NCBI GenBank assembly: GCA_002783525.1
Contig: PFGS01000187.1
Coordinates: 1,569-7,355, forward strand
Source of the DNA: Ignavibacteriales bacterium CG12_big_fil_rev_8_21_14_0_65_30_8
GTDB lineage: Bacteria; Bacteroidota; Ignavibacteria; Ignavibacteriales; Ignavibacteriaceae
DNA length: 5,787 nt
Direction: 5' to 3'
Positions within the stretch are counted from its first letter, which is position 1. Each line of letters begins with the position of its first letter. The notes beneath the pieces are model-generated. The model worked only from the letters and a program-made list of their open reading frames with translations, had not been told where the DNA came from and did not search any database. Made by a program: the position numbers and the translations under genes. Shown one piece after another: positions 1 to 5,787 of this stretch.

Positions 1-423
1 TTAGTTCTTTCAAATAAAATATCTGATAAAAGAACTATAGATGGCAAAAGATTTTTTTATAATATGAACTCAAACTCATTAATGCCGACTGTATTAGTAG
101 TTTATGACAGAGAAGCTTTTTTTGGAAAGTTAGATAGAAGCATAAGAATAACTTTTGATAAAAATCTTCGTTCAATGGGTTTCCCTAAATTAAAGGATCT
201 ATACAGAGAAGATGTTCTTGTACCAACTGAACCAAATCATTTTGTTTTGGAGTTAAAATTTAATTTAGGTTTTCCTGAATGGTTACAGAATATAGTTTCA
301 TGTTTTAATCTAAATAGAGTTGCTTTTTCTAAATATTCTAATTGTATAGATATTCAAAATAAATATGATCCGATCTTTAATGTAAATACATATAAATTTC
401 GTAATTCAGTTTTTACTAATTAA
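1..423 (+). CDS. VTC-type polyphosphate polymerase domain protein, C-terminal part
   Basis: The frame is open from the first base, so this is the last 140 codons of a longer gene. The ATG at 64 is internal, because family-like sequence (RTIDGKRFFYN) precedes it. The protein resembles the VTC domain, which in yeast Vtc4 makes polyphosphate from ATP inside a basic tunnel barrel. Visible signatures, numbered from the first visible codon, are VLVVYDREAF (R37) followed by IRITFD (R49, D53), the strand VLELKF (E84, K86), and AFSKYS (K111). Basic and acidic residues in these places match the phosphate- and metal-binding positions of VTC enzymes, as far as I can align by eye. No membrane segment is visible in this part, so a cytosolic location is likely. 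The stop lies 20 bases before a DUF4956 gene, which suggests one transcript. The family call is firm; polymerase activity is inferred, and bacterial members of this subgroup are little studied. Confidence 0.87.
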   Translation, partial: LVLSNKISDKRTIDGKRFFYNMNSNSLMPTVLVVYDREAFFGKLDRSIRITFDKNLRSMGFPKLKDLYREDVLVPTEPNHFVLELKFNLGFPEWLQNIVSCFNLNRVAFSKYSNCIDIQNKYDPIFNVNTYKFRNSVFTN

Positions 424-443
424 ATGAAAATGATCCTATAATA

Positions 444-1121
444 ATGTTACAAGAATTTGAAAATATAATTAATTATTCTATATCTGTTGGTGATGTAATA
501 ACAAATATTCTAATTGCATTTATATGCGGTTTTATTATTTCAATATTTTACAGACTTACATATAAAGGTCCCGGGGCACAACAATCCTTTTTGAATTCAC
601 TTGTAGTTCTTACTATGATAACCTCAGTTGTAATTATGGTGATCGGTAATAATTTAGCAAGAGCATTCGGATTAGTTGGAGCAATGTCAATTATTAGATT
701 TAGGACAGCCGTAAAAGAAACCATTGACATAATATATATTTTCTATTCTTTAGCAATAGGTATGGCAGCAGGTGTAGGTTTGCCTTATGTGGCTTTAACA
801 AGTACAATTTTTATTGGATTTATTTTATGGATCCTTACCAAAGTAAATGTTGTATCTCCTCCAAAAAGAGGATTCCTCTTACAATTTACATATTATTCAG
901 ATCTTGGCACTGAGGATTTACCTTATCTTGATATAATTAATCAATATTGCTACGATGCAAAATTGTTAAATGTAAAATCAATTGGTTCTGAAGAGCATTT
1001 AGAACTTTCATACTATGTAAAAATTAAAAACCCAAAAATGAACTCTCAATTTGTAAAAGAATTAAAGAGTTTAGAGGGCACAAATCACGTAAATCTATAT
1101 TTTGATGAAGAACAATTCTAG
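444..1121 (+). CDS. DUF4956 family inner-membrane protein
   Basis: This 225-residue protein has an N-terminal membrane half and a soluble C-terminal half. Likely membrane segments are residues 18-37, 49-68, 94-113 and 115-133. The family core is LARAFGLVGAMSIIRFRT (71-88) followed by VKETIDIIYIFYSLAIGMAAG. A glycine-rich GAxSIIRFRT stretch of this type also occurs in MgtC-like membrane proteins, so a distant relation is possible. Residues 145-225 alternate predicted strands and helices, resembling a small ferredoxin- or ACT-like domain facing the cytoplasm. The length is normal for the family. The ATG at 444 is the first start in this frame after a stop at 417-419. No clear Shine-Dalgarno sequence precedes it, so translation may depend on coupling to the upstream VTC gene. 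DUF4956 genes often adjoin VTC and CotH genes, as here. The molecular function is unknown; a transport, sensing or anchoring role for the VTC partner is inference. Confidence 0.9.
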   Translation: MLQEFENIINYSISVGDVITNILIAFICGFIISIFYRLTYKGPGAQQSFLNSLVVLTMITSVVIMVIGNNLARAFGLVGAMSIIRFRTAVKETIDIIYIFYSLAIGMAAGVGLPYVALTSTIFIGFILWILTKVNVVSPPKRGFLLQFTYYSDLGTEDLPYLDIINQYCYDAKLLNVKSIGSEEHLELSYYVKIKNPKMNSQFVKELKSLEGTNHVNLYFDEEQF

Positions 1122-1333
1122 TTTCTTTGATAAAAATCTCCCCATTTTTTTATGTAACAGAATAATACAAAATTCGTTAAAGTGTCTCACTCCATCTAAA
1201 TTAGGTAGTATATTTCGATAAGCGGTTAAAATTACCGACAAAAGTATTCGTTTTTTACTTAAAAACACGACTCCTTTTTTTTCCCTAATGGCATAAAAGT
1301 TGAACTTCTTATTAGAAAATATTTGGATCAACA
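1122..1333. other. Intergenic region before the CotH gene
   Basis: These 212 bases separate the VTC-DUF4956 pair from the CotH gene and hold no convincing gene. They contain several homopolymer T runs (around 1145-1151, 1251-1256 and 1275-1282). A short inverted repeat, AGTG-TCT-CACT, lies at 1181-1191, and a weak CGGT/ACCG stem at 1223-1237 is followed by a T run, which might act as a poor terminator. A GGA at 1325-1327, six bases before the ATG at 1334, is the only ribosome-binding candidate for the CotH gene. The gap is long enough for a separate promoter, but I could not identify one with confidence. Confidence 0.5.
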
Positions 1334-4315
1334 ATGAAAAAAACTGTAATTTTAATCATTTTTATAACATTAACATTACTTCAAAATTCACTTTTTGCTC
1401 AGAATTTAGTGATAAATGAAGTGATGGCATTAAACGCAACAACTGTCCAAGATGAAGACGGAGATTATCCAGATTGGATTGAAATTTATAATACAACAGC
1501 AACAGCTATAAATTTAAAAGGTTATGGACTATCAGATGATTCTACAAATTTTTACAGATGGGTATTTTCAGATTTAATTATTCCTGCAAATGATTATTTA
1601 ATAATTTATGCATCCGGTAAAAACAGAAATGTTGCATCTTTTCCATTGCATACAAATTTTAAATTAAAATCATCCGGAACAGATATTTTTTTAACTGACT
1701 CTTTAGGCAACAGAATTGATGAAGTTTCAACTAATAGTTTGAATACAGATATTTCTTTTGGTAGGGATCCGGTTAACAATGCTGATTGGAAATATTTTAA
1801 TAATCCAACTCCGGGATTGGCAAACGGAAATGATGGATTTTTATTTGTTGCACAAAAACCCCAATTCAGTATTCCTGCAGGATTTTATAATTCAAACATT
1901 CAATTAAATTTAACTACAGGTTCACCACAATCTACTATTTATTATACAATAGACGGCTCTGAACCTACAACAAGTTCTACAGCTTATAGTTCAACTCTAA
2001 ACATAGACAGCACTACCGTTATTAGAGCAAAAACTTTCGGTACAAATTTATTACCAAGCGAAATTATTACTAAAACTTTTGTAATTAATAATACATCTAC
2101 CTTACCCATTGTCTCGCTAACAACTGATCCTAAAAATCTTTGGGATAATGATATTGGTATTTATGTTATGGGAGATAGTGCTGAACCTGAATCTCCATAT
2201 CACGGTGCAAATTTTTGGATGGACTGGGAAAGACCTGTTCACATTGAATTATTTGAGCCAAATGGTTCCTTGGGATTTAACTTAGATGCAGGAATAAAAA
2301 TCTTTGGAGGCTGGAGTAGAAAATACGCACAAAAATCTTTTAAAATATTACCGGATGATAAATACGGCTTGGATCATATTCCTTACCAGGTTTTTCCTGA
2401 CAGATCTACAAACAGTTATAAATCAATAGTTTTAAGAAATAGCGGACAGGATTTTGAATCAACTTCATTAAGAGATGGATTTCTTCAAAGTTTGGTTGAA
2501 GGTTTAGGGCTTGGTACGCAAGAGTACAGACCTGCTGTATTATATATTAATGGCCAATATTGGGGAATCCAAAATATTAGAGAGCGTCTTGATGAAGATT
2601 ATATTAAGGACCACTATAATGTTGATAAAAATAATTTAGATCATTTAAAATTAGATTGGGAAGTGCTTGAAGGAAGTGATTCTGCTTACCTTGATATGCA
2701 AAATTTTATTGCAAACAATGATTTAAGTATTCAAACAAATTACGATTCAGTAAAATCTTTAATTAATATTGATAATTATCTTAATTATATGACAGCTGAA
2801 ATTTATTTTGATAACACAGACTGGCCCGGTAGTAATGTTGAATACTGGAAAGAGAAAACTCCCGATAGTAAATGGAGATGGCTGCTTTATGATACAGATT
2901 TTGGATTCGGACTATTTGACGGAAGAGATGGAAGCAACAATACTTTAGAAATGGCAACTGTTGCTAATGGACCTGACTGGCCAAATCCCGATTGGTCTAC
3001 ATTTTTATTTAGAAATTTATTAAAAAGTACTGAATTCAGAAATCAATTTATAAATAGATTTGCAGACTTTGCAAATTCAAGGTTCCGTGCTGATTCTGTA
3101 AATGCGAGATTGACAGAATTTGTAAATAGAATTCAGCAGGAAATTCCTAATCATCTGCAAAGATGGGGAACAGGAACTGTTGCTGAATGGAATGTCAGAA
3201 TTGATCAAATGAGAACTTTTGCAAATAACAGAATAAGCAATGTAAAAAATCATATTAATCAAAAATTTGGGTTAAGTGGTAATTATTCTGTCAATTTGAA
3301 TATTGAAACTGTTGGAACCGGAAGAATAAAAATAAATTCATTAAAGATTAATAACTATCCATGGACAGGGGCATATTTTAATAATGTTCCTATTACTTTG
3401 GAAGCAATACCTTATCAAGGTTATCACTTTGTAAGATGGGAAGAAATACAATCAAGTAATAGTGATATAATTACAGTAGATGCTAATAGTAATTTAAATA
3501 TAATTGCTGTTTTTGAAGCTGATACTGATTTACTTTCCGGTGACATTATTATAAATGAAATTAATTATAATTCTTCACCAACATTTGATACAAAAGACTG
3601 GGTTGAGTTATATAATAAATCAAATAATCCTGTTGATATGACAGGATGGGTAATAAAAGATAGTGATTCAAGCCATTCATATACTTTTCCTAATAATTTT
3701 ATTCTAAACGCCGGAGAATATATAGTTGTATCAGAAGATACTTCAGCATTAAAATCTTTATTCCCAAATGTGAATAATGTAATTGGAAATTTGTCATTTG
3801 GATTTAGTGGAGCAGGTGAAGTAATAAAATTATATAACAATAGTATGACCTTAGTTGATTCTATTGCATATAATGATAAATTCCCCTGGCCTACTGAAGC
3901 TGACGGTAATGGTTCTACGTTGGAATTAAAAAATCCAACATTAAGTAACATTGTACCAACAAACTGGAAAGCTTCAACAGATCACGGTTCACCAGGTAAA
4001 TCAAATGATTTAGCAACTGGAATTGATGATAACAAATTAGTGAATGTTCCAACTACATATAAATTAGAACAAAATTATCCCAATCCTTTTAACCCTGTTA
4101 CTAATATTAACTTTACAGTAATTGAAAATTATTTAACAACACTAAAAATATATGATGTGCTTGGTAAAGAAGTAAAAACTTTAGTTAATGAAGTTCTGCC
4201 TAAGGGAAATTACAATATACAATTTAATGCAATTGGTTTAGCAAGCGGAGTTTATATTTATAGATTGATGTCAGGTAGTTTTATTAGCAGCAAAAAATTG
4301 ATACTAATAAAATAA
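1334..4315 (+). CDS. Secreted CotH-family kinase-like protein with two lamin-tail domains and T9SS sorting tail
   Basis: This 993-residue protein starts with a signal peptide (about 1-22, ending LFAQ). Domains in order: lamin-tail beta-sandwich (about 24-165, INEVMALN and DWIEIYN); chitobiase C-terminal-like sandwich (about 173-252, IYYTIDGSEPT); CotH domain (about 256-645); a repeat domain resembling InlB-type B repeats (about 652-730, GYHFVRWEE); a second lamin-tail domain (about 735-885, INEINYN and DWVELYN); and a T9SS type A tail (907-993, NYPNPFNP and GVYIYR). The CotH part has GGWSRKYAQKSFKI (K334 a likely ATP contact), RNSGQD (369-373), YWGIQNIRERLDEDY (409-423), DNTDWPGSNVEYW (493-505), and YDTDFGFG with D520 and D522, equivalent to the metal-binding acids of spore-coat kinase CotH. 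The key residues look intact, so kinase activity is plausible but unproven. Export to the periplasm and then through T9SS to the surface is predicted. Partners and substrates are unknown; the flanking VTC-DUF4956 genes suggest a functional link. Confidence 0.94.
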   Translation: MKKTVILIIFITLTLLQNSLFAQNLVINEVMALNATTVQDEDGDYPDWIEIYNTTATAINLKGYGLSDDSTNFYRWVFSDLIIPANDYLIIYASGKNRNVASFPLHTNFKLKSSGTDIFLTDSLGNRIDEVSTNSLNTDISFGRDPVNNADWKYFNNPTPGLANGNDGFLFVAQKPQFSIPAGFYNSNIQLNLTTGSPQSTIYYTIDGSEPTTSSTAYSSTLNIDSTTVIRAKTFGTNLLPSEIITKTFVINNTSTLPIVSLTTDPKNLWDNDIGIYVMGDSAEPESPYHGANFWMDWERPVHIELFEPNGSLGFNLDAGIKIFGGWSRKYAQKSFKILPDDKYGLDHIPYQVFPDRSTNSYKSIVLRNSGQDFESTSLRDGFLQSLVEGLGLGTQEYRPAVLYINGQYWGIQNIRERLDEDYIKDHYNVDKNNLDHLKLDWEVLEGSDSAYLDMQNFIANNDLSIQTNYDSVKSLINIDNYLNYMTAEIYFDNTDWPGSNVEYWKEKTPDSKWRWLLYDTDFGFGLFDGRDGSNNTLEMATVANGPDWPNPDWSTFLFRNLLKSTEFRNQFINRFADFANSRFRADSVNARLTEFVNRIQQEIPNHLQRWGTGTVAEWNVRIDQMRTFANNRISNVKNHINQKFGLSGNYSVNLNIETVGTGRIKINSLKINNYPWTGAYFNNVPITLEAIPYQGYHFVRWEEIQSSNSDIITVDANSNLNIIAVFEADTDLLSGDIIINEINYNSSPTFDTKDWVELYNKSNNPVDMTGWVIKDSDSSHSYTFPNNFILNAGEYIVVSEDTSALKSLFPNVNNVIGNLSFGFSGAGEVIKLYNNSMTLVDSIAYNDKFPWPTEADGNGSTLELKNPTLSNIVPTNWKASTDHGSPGKSNDLATGIDDNKLVNVPTTYKLEQNYPNPFNPVTNINFTVIENYLTTLKIYDVLGKEVKTLVNEVLPKGNYNIQFNAIGLASGVYIYRLMSGSFISSKKLILIK

Positions 4316-4353
4316 AAAGTTTTCATCTCAAAAATAAAATTTAATATCAACTT

Positions 4354-4530
4354 CTATTTTGTAAGAATCATTTTTCTAGCTTTAACAAAATCTCATGCTA
4401 CAATTCTATATAAATATATTCCACTATATGATTTTGAAACATCAAAATTTACTTTGTTTTAACCTGCATTTAGTTCTTAGTTAACTATATTGCAAATATT
4501 CTGACCAAAATAGTATAATATTAATATTGA
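4354..4530 (-). pseudogene. Decayed T9SS C-terminal sorting domain (gene fossil)
   Basis: Read on the minus strand in one frame, this stretch gives SILILYYFGQNICNIVN, stop, ELNAG, stop, NKVNFDVSKSYSGIYLYRIVA, stop, DFVKARKMILTK, and a final TAG at 4354-4356. This follows a T9SS type A sorting tail almost residue for residue: LKIYDVLGQEVATLVN, xELNAG, xxKVNFD, LSSGIYxYRI, GDFVxxRKMIL. The three internal stops are TAA at 4477-4479, TAA at 4459-4461 and TGA at 4393-4395. Each could arise by one base change from a codon usual at that place (for example GAA, CAA and GGA). No frameshift is needed. The NYPNPFNP start of the domain and any protein body are missing; recognisable sequence begins about 16 bases past the sodC stop, in a different frame from sodC. 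It is not a copy of the nearby CotH tail, which differs at many positions and lies on the other strand. Confidence 0.78.
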
Positions 4531-4541
4531 TATAATATTAT
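4515..4541. repeat. AT-only inverted repeat just past the sodC stop
   Basis: ATAATATTA at 4515-4523 pairs with TAATATTAT at 4533-4541 across a nine-base loop, and the ten bases TATAATATTA also recur directly at 4514-4523 and 4531-4540. It lies 5 to 31 bases past the sodC stop on the minus strand. It could fold in the transcript, but the stem has no G-C pair and no clear U tract follows, so I do not call it a terminator. It marks the edge where the fossil sorting tail fades out. Confidence 0.45.
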
Positions 4542-4546
4542 TCTTA

Positions 4547-5110
4547 TTACTTTGCTATACCAATAACCCCACAACCTGCTCTAGAACCGGCTGCACCTGT
4601 TGGTTGAGTATGTAAATCATCTTCCCCTTCGTGTATTATAACTGCTCTACCGATTATAGAATGCTGTCCCCAAAAAGTTAGAGTAGGAGCTGTAAATTCT
4701 AATTTAGCATTTCCATTAACATCTGCTACAATATTTCCCAGATCACCAGCATGTCTAATTTTGTCCATTGGTCCACCATGGTTAACATTATCAGGATTAA
4801 AATGACCACCGGCACTTTTTCCATCTACAGCGCTACAATCTCCATATTCATGAATATGAAATCCGTGTTTACCTGGTTTTAACCCTTGTATATTTGCAAC
4901 AACTTTAATTCCGTTTTCTACCTTTGAAAATATTATTAAACCATGTGCTTTATGTCCTTTGGTTGAATTAATTAAACAAACAGCTTTTGTAATCTGTTCT
5001 TTCATCATTTTAGTTTTTATTTTACTTTTCATTTGTTGCGGATAAGAGCTAATAGTTAGAAAAGTTATAGATAGAAATGAAAACAAGAAAAAATTATATT
5101 TAAACTTCAT
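4547..5110 (-). CDS. sodC: Superoxide dismutase [Cu-Zn], exported
   Basis: SodC converts superoxide to hydrogen peroxide and oxygen outside the cytoplasm. This 187-residue protein has all the active-site residues. Copper ligands are H85 and H87 (GFHIHEYGDC), H103 (GGHFNP, bridging) and H160 (VIIHEGEDD). Zinc ligands are H103, H111, H120 and D123 (RHAGDLGN). C92 and C180 form the expected disulfide, and R177 (AGSRAGCG) is the substrate-guiding arginine. The N-terminus has a basic start and a hydrophobic core (about 6-21), consistent with a signal peptide; no lipobox cysteine is present, so a soluble periplasmic enzyme is likely. Methionines at 27, 35 and 36 could give a cytosolic form, but GGAG six bases before the first ATG supports the long one. 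The protein ends at GVIGIAK with no T9SS tail of its own. It is convergent with the CotH gene and 112 bases after the dockerin-repeat gene; co-transcription with the latter is possible but not shown. Confidence 0.97.
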   Translation of the reverse strand: MKFKYNFFLFSFLSITFLTISSYPQQMKSKIKTKMMKEQITKAVCLINSTKGHKAHGLIIFSKVENGIKVVANIQGLKPGKHGFHIHEYGDCSAVDGKSAGGHFNPDNVNHGGPMDKIRHAGDLGNIVADVNGNAKLEFTAPTLTFWGQHSIIGRAVIIHEGEDDLHTQPTGAAGSRAGCGVIGIAK

Positions 5111-5116
5111 AACAAT

Positions 5117-5120
5117 CTCC
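5117..5120 (-). promoter_or_regulatory. Ribosome binding site of sodC
   Basis: On the minus strand the sequence reads GGAG, then six bases, then the ATG at 5110. This is the clearest Shine-Dalgarno motif in the window. It supports the long, signal-peptide-bearing start over the internal methionines at residues 27, 35 and 36. Confidence 0.7.
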
Positions 5121-5128
5121 AGAAAATA

Positions 5129-5150
5129 TTAGATTAATTTTAGATTAATT
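5129..5150. repeat. Two tandem 11-base repeats upstream of sodC
   Basis: TTAGATTAATT occurs twice without a mismatch at 5129-5139 and 5140-5150, spaced by about one helical turn and 19 to 40 bases before the sodC start. The second copy runs into a TTAATTAA palindrome at 5145-5152, and another TTAATTAA lies at 5170-5177. The place and the period fit a protein-binding site or part of the sodC promoter region. In such AT-rich spacer DNA, chance or slippage is also possible. Confidence 0.5.
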
Positions 5151-5222
5151 AAAATAGTTTATATAAAACTTAATTAATTTAAGATAAGATTCAACTGAAA
5201 AATATATATATAAATATATTTT

Positions 5223-5787
5223 TTATGGAGTTAATGATCCGTCAACATCACCGCTTGCAAGTGAATTAATATCCAGTGTTACATTCTGATTAGAGATTAT
5301 TATGCTCGTTGGTGAATCATAAACCCAATCTGGAATTGTAAATGTTGTCACTAATCCTGTAAATCTTCTTGCAATTAAAAGTGCGTCTGTACTGTTAATA
5401 CTACCATCATTGTTAACATCACCTGCTTTCTTTTGCAGATCATTAAATGTATCAAGTGATGCAAACACTCTTGCTGTTTTTAATGCATCTGTTGCATTAA
5501 CGCCACCCCAACTATTAGTATTAGTAAATGTGATTTGATATGTTCCGGGTAAAAGATTATTAAACAAAAATTCACCTGAAGAATCTGTATAGACCTCAAA
5601 TGTATTATTTGTTAATATTAATTTTACTTTAACATTTTGTAAAGGTGAATTTGAAGAATTATCATATAATATTTTCCCACTAAATGTATAATAAGTTATA
5701 TCTTCTGTAAAAGTTGCTGAGATACTATGATCAGAAGTTACATTACTAAAAGTATAGCTTTGCTCTGTAGGGGTTGTAACTGTCTCT
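5223..5787 (-). CDS. Extracellular dockerin-repeat protein, C-terminal part
   Basis: The frame is open to the right edge, so this is the last 187 full codons of a longer gene; its start lies outside. In order from the edge: the end of a repeat domain (YTFSNVTSDHSISATF), a CNA-B or carboxypeptidase-regulatory-like beta-sandwich (about TFSGKILYDN to LLPGTYQITF), two dockerin-like calcium loops, and a short closing segment (PDWVYDSP to GDVDGSLTP). The second loop, DVNNDGSINSTD, is a canonical EF-hand-type calcium site. The first, NTNSWGGVNATD, has tryptophan where the fifth-position acid is expected. Each loop is followed by a helix (ALKTARVF, ALLIARRF). Such modules occur in large exported proteins of Ignavibacteria and relatives without implying a cellulosome; the role may be structural or for binding between proteins. 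No T9SS tail follows, which is notable because a fossil tail lies on the same strand past sodC. The internal TTG at 5567 is not a start. Confidence 0.85.
   Translation of the reverse strand, partial: ETVTTPTEQSYTFSNVTSDHSISATFTEDITYYTFSGKILYDNSSNSPLQNVKVKLILTNNTFEVYTDSSGEFLFNNLLPGTYQITFTNTNSWGGVNATDALKTARVFASLDTFNDLQKKAGDVNNDGSINSTDALLIARRFTGLVTTFTIPDWVYDSPTSIIISNQNVTLDINSLASGDVDGSLTP

Noticed and set aside
64..66. ATG as the start of the VTC-domain gene
   Set aside because: The frame is open to the window edge and the codons before it (RTIDGKRFFYN) look like part of the VTC domain, so it is an internal methionine.
548..730. Minus-strand ORF of 60 codons inside the DUF4956 gene
   Set aside because: It is antisense to the most conserved part of DUF4956 and has no motif of its own.
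1300..1325. Possible Bacteroidota-type promoter (TTG at 1300-1302, AATATTTG at 1318-1325)
   Set aside because: The second element differs from TAnnTTTG at its first base, the spacing is shorter than usual, and transcription would begin almost at the ATG of the CotH gene.
1095..1334. Minus-strand ORF of 79 codons across the spacer before the CotH gene
   Set aside because: It overlaps the end of the DUF4956 gene and abuts the CotH start, has a low-complexity, lysine- and phenylalanine-rich product, no recognisable motif and no convincing ribosome binding site.
3077..3262. Minus-strand ORF of 61 codons inside the CotH domain
   Set aside because: It is a shadow of a well-supported coding frame.
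3565..3951. Minus-strand ORF of 128 codons inside the CotH gene
   Set aside because: It lies fully opposite the second lamin-tail domain, whose plus-strand reading is clearly a known fold; the minus-strand product resembles nothing and is a shadow frame.
4431..4448. Inverted repeat ATTTTGA/TCAAAAT with four-base loop as terminator of the CotH gene
   Set aside because: The stem has one G-C pair, lies over 110 bases past the stop codon, and falls inside the fossil sorting tail, whose coding origin explains the sequence.

Overview
The window is AT-rich DNA, very probably from an Ignavibacteria-type member of the Bacteroidota/Chlorobi group. The main evidence is the C-terminal tail of the largest protein (positions 1334-4315). 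It carries the NYPNPFNP motif and ends in a GVYIYR...KKLILIK pattern, which is the type A sorting signal of the type IX secretion system (T9SS) in the form common in Ignavibacteria. A partial protein at the right edge has dockerin-like repeats of a kind I also associate with that group. Placement is inferred from protein style only; no rRNA or tRNA gene is present.

Left half, plus strand: three genes in one direction. The first (1-423, start outside the window) is the C-terminal part of a VTC-type polyphosphate polymerase domain protein. Twenty bases later comes a membrane protein of the DUF4956 family (444-1121). After a 212-base gap comes a 993-residue secreted CotH-family kinase-like protein (1334-4315), built as signal peptide, lamin-tail domain, chitobiase-like beta-sandwich, CotH kinase domain, repeat domain, second lamin-tail domain and T9SS tail. 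VTC, DUF4956 and CotH proteins recur together in bacterial genomes but, as far as I know, the joint function is uncharacterised. A plausible reading is a polyphosphate or nucleotide-using unit at the inner membrane, paired with a kinase-like protein displayed on the cell surface.

Right half, minus strand: a complete exported Cu/Zn superoxide dismutase gene (sodC, 4547-5110) and, upstream of it, the 3' end of a gene for an extracellular dockerin-repeat protein (5223-5787, continuing past the window). They are convergent with the CotH gene.

The least expected feature lies in the gap between the CotH gene and sodC. On the minus strand, 4354-4530 reads as a recognisable T9SS sorting tail broken by three in-frame stop codons. 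It is a gene fossil that begins only about 16 bases past the sodC stop codon. It implies that a T9SS-exported protein was once encoded here and lost its body, perhaps when the sodC segment arrived. No mobile element, CRISPR array or RNA gene was seen.
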